The translations under genes and the position numbers were made by a program. Shown here piece by piece: positions 5,451 to 8,701 of a stretch of DNA of 8,701 nt. A model generated the notes under the pieces. The model had not been told where the DNA came from, did not search any database, and saw only the letters and a list, made by a program, of their open reading frames with translations. Position 1 is the first letter of the stretch, and each line of letters starts with the position of its first letter. Origin of the DNA: Gammaproteobacteria bacterium. Its GTDB lineage: Bacteria > Pseudomonadota > Gammaproteobacteria > GCA-001735895. Location of the stretch: the NCBI GenBank assembly GCA_024763185.1, contig JANTFY010000088.1, positions 1-8,701 of the forward strand. The letters are read 5' to 3'.

Positions 5451-5981
5451 TTAACCCGGTTTTAGAATTTTACGGATCAGGGTTTCCATTTCCATGCTTC
5501 GGTCAGGGTCCGGATCTGCCATGGATTCAAGCGTTTTAAATTGCGTGATGTACCAATGCGGAAACCGGCAGTGACTGGCACCCAGTTCGACCAGTTTTTT
5601 ATACCAGTGAAAGGGGCGAAGATGCTTGACCAGGTGAGAGTCCTGGGCGAAATAGGTAAAGCATTCAAGCGCTTGCCCCTCGTGTTGAACTGAAATGGCG
5701 CGGTCAATATAACCATTGCCTACACCTTCATAGTGATCCAGGTCGGGCTTATGAGAAGCATCGATCTGGTACAGTGCGGCAAACGCGAGCGGATCATTCG
5801 TCTCGCCGGCGACCAGGTTGCATTTGGCGGATGCATCAGCCCCCAGCTTGTTGAATTTTACGCGGTAGCCGCGCAGGGATACGCTGCCTATCAGGCGCGC
5901 CGATGGCACCCTTTGTGACAATCTCACCGGGTGTAGATTGGAGCCGTAGGCCAGGTAATTCAACATCGGACTGTGCTTCAC
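5451..5981 (-). CDS. Gamma-glutamylcyclotransferase-like (AIG2/GGCT fold) protein
   Basis: This protein of 176 residues begins with the family signature L10-A-Y-G-S-N-L16, the loop that holds the gamma-glutamyl group. It has the acidic catalytic position E85 in D-H-Y-E-G-V-G-N-G-Y. The C-terminal half (P123-F-H-W-Y-K-K-L-V-E-L-G-A and H142-W-Y-I) matches the extension seen in GGCT proteins. GGCT enzymes convert gamma-glutamyl amino acids or related amides to 5-oxoproline plus free amine; the exact substrate here is unknown. It is probably cytoplasmic (no signal). The GTG start overlaps the TGA of the Rid gene as GTGA, indicating translational coupling; an ATG five codons later is the alternative start. 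It is the last gene of the minus-strand operon. Confidence 0.85.
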   Translation of the reverse strand: MKHSPMLNYLAYGSNLHPVRLSQRVPSARLIGSVSLRGYRVKFNKLGADASAKCNLVAGETNDPLAFAALYQIDASHKPDLDHYEGVGNGYIDRAISVQHEGQALECFTYFAQDSHLVKHLRPFHWYKKLVELGASHCRFPHWYITQFKTLESMADPDPDRSMEMETLIRKILKPG

Positions 5982-6367
5982 GACGTCGGTAAAATCCTGG
6001 CGGTAACCTCTATTTCCATTTTCATCGCGTCATCGAGTAAACCGGCAATGAACAGGGTGGCTGCAGGACGCGCTTTGTCCAGGTATTTTTTAAACACGGG
6101 CCAGCAGGGTTCAAAATCATTTTTATCAGGATAGATATATCGGATACGCACGACTTCATCCATACTGCTGCCAGCCTGGTGTAATGCGTCCTCAATATTT
6201 TTAAAACACTGCTCGGCCTGTTCGACTACATTGCTGGATATGTTCATGCGGGCATAATCGTAGCCCGTGGTGCCGGATACGAATACATAGTCTCCATCGA
6301 TGACCGCACGGGAATAGCCAATTTTCGATTCGAACTCTGAACCGCTTGAAATGAACTGTCTTGCCAT
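5978..6367 (-). CDS. Rid (YjgF/YER057c/UK114) family protein without the catalytic Arg
   Basis: This protein of 129 residues spans the whole Rid fold: G25-D-Y-V-F-V-S-G-T-T-G, N57-I-E-D-A-L-H-Q-A-G, and the C-terminal R100-P-A-A-T-L-F-I-A-G-L-L then M117-E-I-E-V-T-A. RidA proper hydrolyses reactive enamine/imine intermediates using an Arg in the P-A-R segment (Arg105 in E. coli RidA). Here that position is Ala103, so it belongs with the Rid subgroups reported to lack this Arg, and imine deaminase activity should not be assumed. It is expected to be a cytoplasmic trimer. An AGGT ribosome site lies 9 nt before the ATG. It follows the GNAT gene by 14 nt and overlaps the GGCT-like gene by 4 nt. 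Confidence 0.92.
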   Translation of the reverse strand: MARQFISSGSEFESKIGYSRAVIDGDYVFVSGTTGYDYARMNISSNVVEQAEQCFKNIEDALHQAGSSMDEVVRIRYIYPDKNDFEPCWPVFKKYLDKARPAATLFIAGLLDDAMKMEIEVTARILPTS

Positions 6368-6381
6368 GTTGTAGTACCTGG

Positions 6382-6888
6382 TTAAAGCTGTGAAAACAAA
6401 GGGTGATAAAAAATAGTGCCATGATGGGTTTTTAAAACCCCGGGTTCCAGTTCAAGAATCATGAAGGCTTCATCCGGTACCTCGAACTGTGATTTGATGC
6501 CGTAGGACCGGGCCGTTATAAAACCAAACCTTGGGTAATAGTGCGGGTGACCCAGTACCACGACGGCATCATAGTTCTCCACGATGCATTGCTGGATGCC
6601 GGCCTGAACCAATAAGGTGCCAATGCCCTGGTTTTGTTTTTCAGGGGTGACGGCCATCGGTGCCAGGCCGATCAGTTTTAACTCATGTGAGTTATCGCCC
6701 AAGGTGACGGGTGTGAAAAGGATATGGCCATCGATGACGTTATCCTGTTCATGTACCAGTGAAATATTGTGTACGCCACTGTCGCGTAGGGCATCGACCA
6801 GTTCAGCTTCTTCATCGCTCTCAAAAGCCTCGCTGTTAAGCTGCCAGATGGCAGCAATATCGCCGGGCTGTTCGCGTCGTATCGTCAT
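6382..6888 (-). CDS. GNAT-family N-acetyltransferase, YhbS-like
   Basis: This is a single full-length GNAT domain of 168 residues. The N-terminal helix-strand part is I3-R-R-E-Q-P-G-D-I-A-A-I. The acetyl-CoA pyrophosphate loop is Q85-N-Q-G-I-G90 after L75-A-P-M-A-V. The strand and segment V111-L-G-H-P-H-Y-Y-P-R-F-G-F are typical of the YhbS subgroup. It should acetylate an amine of a small molecule or protein with acetyl-CoA; the acceptor is unknown. The ATG is 3 nt downstream of the stop of the C39-like gene and the Rid gene follows after 14 nt, so it lies inside an operon. It is distinct from the partial GNAT at the right edge. Confidence 0.92.
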   Translation of the reverse strand: MTIRREQPGDIAAIWQLNSEAFESDEEAELVDALRDSGVHNISLVHEQDNVIDGHILFTPVTLGDNSHELKLIGLAPMAVTPEKQNQGIGTLLVQAGIQQCIVENYDAVVVLGHPHYYPRFGFITARSYGIKSQFEVPDEAFMILELEPGVLKTHHGTIFYHPLFSQL

Positions 6889-6891
6889 GTG

Positions 6892-7302
6892 CTAATGCTC
6901 AATATGGATATACCATTTCGGGTGCATACGCCCAAAATCTGTACGTATGTGGTGTTTTAGGGATGGCTTCGAATCGAGTACATGGCTGCTGCCATCTTGA
7001 CGCAAGAAAACTACCCAATGCCAGAACGGACGGCTTTTTTCAAGATGCCACTTAATCGCCAGTAAGGCCCGGTCGGGCAGGGTTTGCCAGCTTGAAAAAG
7101 GTATTTCATTTGGGCCCGCGCTTATACCCAGTTTTTCCAATAGTTGCCTGACATGAGCGGTATCCGACCACAGGGATGGATCATCAGCATAAATGCCGAT
7201 GCTATTGGCCACCTGTCTGGCGCGGGCATAACTGATGCCAGCCAGGGCCGCGCAGCTTGCGAGACCGCAGCCGGTTTTTTCCAATTGGATAACAGGTTTC
7301 AT
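6892..7302 (-). CDS. C39-like (papain-fold) cysteine peptidase domain protein, stand-alone
   Basis: This protein of 136 residues from the ATG at 7302 looks like a bare peptidase C39 domain. It has oxyanion-type Q6 six residues before C12 (Q-L-E-K-T-G-C-G), a second Cys at 17, H95 in F-W-H-W-V-V-F-L and D110 in V-L-D-S, in the Cys-His-Asp order of the family. C39 domains normally sit at the N-terminus of bacteriocin ABC exporters and cut after a GG leader. Here there is no transporter, no membrane segment and no precursor gene nearby, so the target is unknown. A TTG at 7323, overlapping the upstream stop, is an alternative start that adds 7 residues. I prefer the ATG because the conserved part begins just after it. 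It lies between the Cys-rich gene and the GNAT gene with gaps of 17 and 3 nt. Confidence 0.75.
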   Translation of the reverse strand: MKPVIQLEKTGCGLASCAALAGISYARARQVANSIGIYADDPSLWSDTAHVRQLLEKLGISAGPNEIPFSSWQTLPDRALLAIKWHLEKSRPFWHWVVFLRQDGSSHVLDSKPSLKHHIRTDFGRMHPKWYIHIEH

Positions 7303-7319
7303 AGGGTCCGGATAAGATT

Positions 7320-8288
7320 TCAATTAGGGTTAGCGTCGGTTTGTCGAATCAGTTCAAAGCCTATGATGTCATTTTTTTCGTCCGGGTCAATCCAGCTTGA
7401 ATAGGTGTTGCTGCGTTGAATGGCCAGCACCGTATGATCCGGGGAGTGGGCGGACGGTTTTTGTTGATAATGTTTTAAGGCATCGCAATAAAAGGCATTG
7501 CAGATGTCCGAACGTAACGCCCGGGGCAAGGCACAGCCAGTGGGCGTCTGGTTGATGCAGGAGCCTTTGATGGTGTTTGCGCTGATATGTGATCGGTAAA
7601 GCTCAACAATATCCTTTGCCGATTTTTGCGGGTTTTTATCCATCAAGGCGCGTACAGAAAAAACCGACAGGTATGCATGTTCCTTGCCGGACCTGCAGCA
7701 GCCGCCTTTGCACATGGCACATAGCCGATCGCTCATGGTGCGTAGTGCCGGGTGTTGTGCGAATCGTTTTTCTACCAACTGTAATTTTTCCCGCGCAGCA
7801 TGATGCTGATCGAAATCCACCTCGCTGGCGTTATGAAAGGTTTGGGCTTTAGCGATAATGGATTGCAGATGCGCCACATAGGTTTCAATGCGCTCAGGTT
7901 CCGGTTTGCTGGGTTTTGATAGCCCACGCGGTATCACAACGGTTTGCACCGAGTTTTCACAAAGATTGCTATGCTTTTTTAGCAGGGAGGCCAGAATTCT
8001 TTTGTGTTCTTTGTCCTGAATCTGTTCAACTTGCGAGATCCGTTGAAGTCTTGCGGCCACTTTGTCTCGATGCGACTTGAGCCGTTTTTTTTGAAAGGCG
8101 AGGTGGGATTTAAACATCAAGGGTGACATCGAATCTTTTTGCTGCATAATCCGGCGGCATTCAAAGGAGCGGCATACCGTCGCATCTCCCGGTTTAAGTG
8201 ACAGGGCATCATGATAGGTGATGGCGCTACCGCATACTTCGCACTCACTGTGGTTGATTTTGCCTGACGGGGTTAAGCCATTGATCAT
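7320..8288 (-). CDS. Cys-rich protein with a zinc-ribbon-like N-terminus and a YkgJ-like cysteine cluster
   Basis: I do not know a named family for this 322-residue protein. Residues 16-44 hold C16-x2-C19-x19-C39-x4-C44, suggesting a zinc-ribbon-like site. A basic, probably helical stretch follows (about 60-105, many Lys/Arg/Gln). A second cluster has C190-x2-C193-x3-C197-C198 and then C244, C252, C263-x4-C268 with L254-P-R-A-L-R-S-D-I-C. This resembles the YkgJ-type metal/Fe-S-chelating CxxCxxxCC pattern followed by R-x-x-x-C-x-x-x-x-C. It has no signal peptide, so it is probably cytoplasmic. I chose the ATG at 8288; a TTG at 8321 would add 11 residues but lies at the edge of the 8325-8342 palindrome and lacks a ribosome site. 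It is the first gene of the five-gene operon and is followed closely by the C39-like gene. Confidence 0.75.
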   Translation of the reverse strand: MINGLTPSGKINHSECEVCGSAITYHDALSLKPGDATVCRSFECRRIMQQKDSMSPLMFKSHLAFQKKRLKSHRDKVAARLQRISQVEQIQDKEHKRILASLLKKHSNLCENSVQTVVIPRGLSKPSKPEPERIETYVAHLQSIIAKAQTFHNASEVDFDQHHAAREKLQLVEKRFAQHPALRTMSDRLCAMCKGGCCRSGKEHAYLSVFSVRALMDKNPQKSAKDIVELYRSHISANTIKGSCINQTPTGCALPRALRSDICNAFYCDALKHYQQKPSAHSPDHTVLAIQRSNTYSSWIDPDEKNDIIGFELIRQTDANPN

Positions 8289-8324
8289 GTGCTGCTTGCC
8301 TTGATTGATTAGCTGAGCCAAAAG

Positions 8325-8342
8325 ACCATTACAATTAATGGT
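8325..8342. promoter_or_regulatory. Perfect palindrome upstream of the minus-strand operon, operator-like
   Basis: ACCATTA-CAAT-TAATGGT has perfect 7-bp arms around 4 nt. It lies 36 nt before the preferred ATG (8288) of the first operon gene. On the minus strand it contains TGTAAT, a fair -10-like hexamer, though I find no matching -35 at good spacing. Symmetry, AT-richness and position suggest a dimeric repressor site over the promoter. I do not recognise the regulator. Confidence 0.4.
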
Positions 8343-8435
8343 ATGACGAGCGCTGAGTAAATGCCAGTTGTAAAATCATGCGCGGTGATTTACAAAACTG
8401 ATCGCCTGGCCTGGCCGTTCTCTCGGTTTTTTATT

Positions 8436-8463
8436 AACACCCCTCAAGTTTGCCTGAGGTGTT
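8436..8463 (-). terminator. Stem-loop after the partial GNAT gene, possible transcription stop
   Basis: AACACC/GGTGTT plus TCA/TGA form a 9-bp stem with a 2-nt C bulge and an 8-nt loop. It begins 7 nt after the stop codon of the minus-strand GNAT. On that strand the sequence after the stem is A-rich (AATAAAAAACC) rather than T-rich, so it is not a classical intrinsic terminator. On the opposite strand no gene leads into it. It may be a 3'-end stabilising hairpin or a weak stop separating the GNAT from the downstream operon. Confidence 0.35.
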
Positions 8464-8470
8464 CATGTAT

Positions 8471-8701
8471 TTACCAATACGCGGGGTCATTGAATGCCTC
8501 GACGCAAGTCGGGCGTTCATTGATGCTTGCCATGGGCTCCTGTGTTAAGGACAGCCCGAGCCAGCCTTCGGGCATCGACAGTTTTAGCGGGGCCTGAATG
8601 GTTTCTTCCGACAGCGGTTCAAAGCGCAGCTTGCCATAAAATGAAGGATCACCGTAGGTGACAACAACATGGACAGAACGTTTTTGCAGCTCACCCAGCC
8701 C
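8471..8701 (-). CDS. GNAT-family acetyltransferase, C-terminal part, cut by window edge
   Basis: The frame is open from the right edge to a TAA at 8473-8471, giving the last 76 residues. V-H-V-V-V-T-Y-G-D-P-S-F-Y-G-K-L-R-F corresponds to the late GNAT strand and helix (compare V-L-G-H-P-H-Y-Y-P-R-F-G-F in the complete GNAT of this window). A-P-L-K-L-S-M-P-E-G-W-L-G-L-S-L matches the C-terminal segment of YhbS-like proteins. The acetyl-CoA-binding loop would lie outside the window. The acceptor is unknown. A gap of about 150 nt with a palindrome and a stem-loop separates it from the Cys-rich gene, so it may be a separate transcription unit. Confidence 0.75.
   Translation of the reverse strand, partial: GLGELQKRSVHVVVTYGDPSFYGKLRFEPLSEETIQAPLKLSMPEGWLGLSLTQEPMASINERPTCVEAFNDPAYW

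Noticed and set aside
8361..8597. Plus-strand open frame of 78 codons near the right edge
   Set aside because: Most of it is antisense to the partial GNAT and the stem-loop, it has no ribosome site, and it shows no recognisable domain.

Overview
The window reads as a chromosomal segment of a Gram-negative bacterium, probably a gammaproteobacterium. This is an inference from Sec, Tat and lipoprotein signals, an outer-membrane-type beta-barrel ending in Trp, a periplasmic c-type cytochrome, Shine-Dalgarno-led genes and the families present. I cannot name a genus. No rRNA, tRNA, CRISPR array, insertion sequence or phage gene is visible.

Layout. (1) Positions 1-1270, minus strand: the first 423 codons of a PhoX/DUF839-family phosphatase, cut by the left edge. 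(2) Positions 1271-1688: an AT-rich divergent intergenic region with two inverted repeats and a weak sigma-54-like site. (3) Positions 1689-4524, plus strand: a compact cassette encoding a TlpA-like thioredoxin, a DUF4266 mini-lipoprotein, a DUF3570 beta-barrel and an ApbE flavin transferase. The first three genes overlap. (4) Positions 4626-5413, plus strand: a periplasmic monoheme cytochrome c and a small two-helix membrane protein. (5) Positions 5414-5450: a convergent junction with a heptanucleotide repeat. (6) Positions 8288 down to 5451, minus strand: a tight five-gene operon encoding a Cys-rich two-cluster protein, a C39-like cysteine-protease fold protein, a YhbS-like GNAT, a Rid protein lacking the catalytic Arg and a gamma-glutamylcyclotransferase-like protein. 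(7) Positions 8471-8701, minus strand: the C-terminus of another GNAT, cut by the right edge.

The most interesting part is the cassette in (3). The DUF3570 protein carries D72-G-L-T-G-A-S78 shortly after its signal peptide. This fits the Dxx(S/T)GA(S/T) motif on which ApbE enzymes attach FMN covalently (known from NqrB, NqrC and RnfG), and an apbE gene lies 63 nt downstream. The working model is a flavinylated outer-membrane or periplasmic protein. It would be supported by a dedicated thiol-disulfide protein and a lipoprotein ending in GGGCGCN, with possible electron exchange with the adjacent cytochrome c. The ApbE is unusual: it shows no export signal and has Gly where the family normally has a metal-binding Asp.

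The minus-strand operon in (6) looks like a small-molecule or damage-handling set, but its joint role is not known to me.
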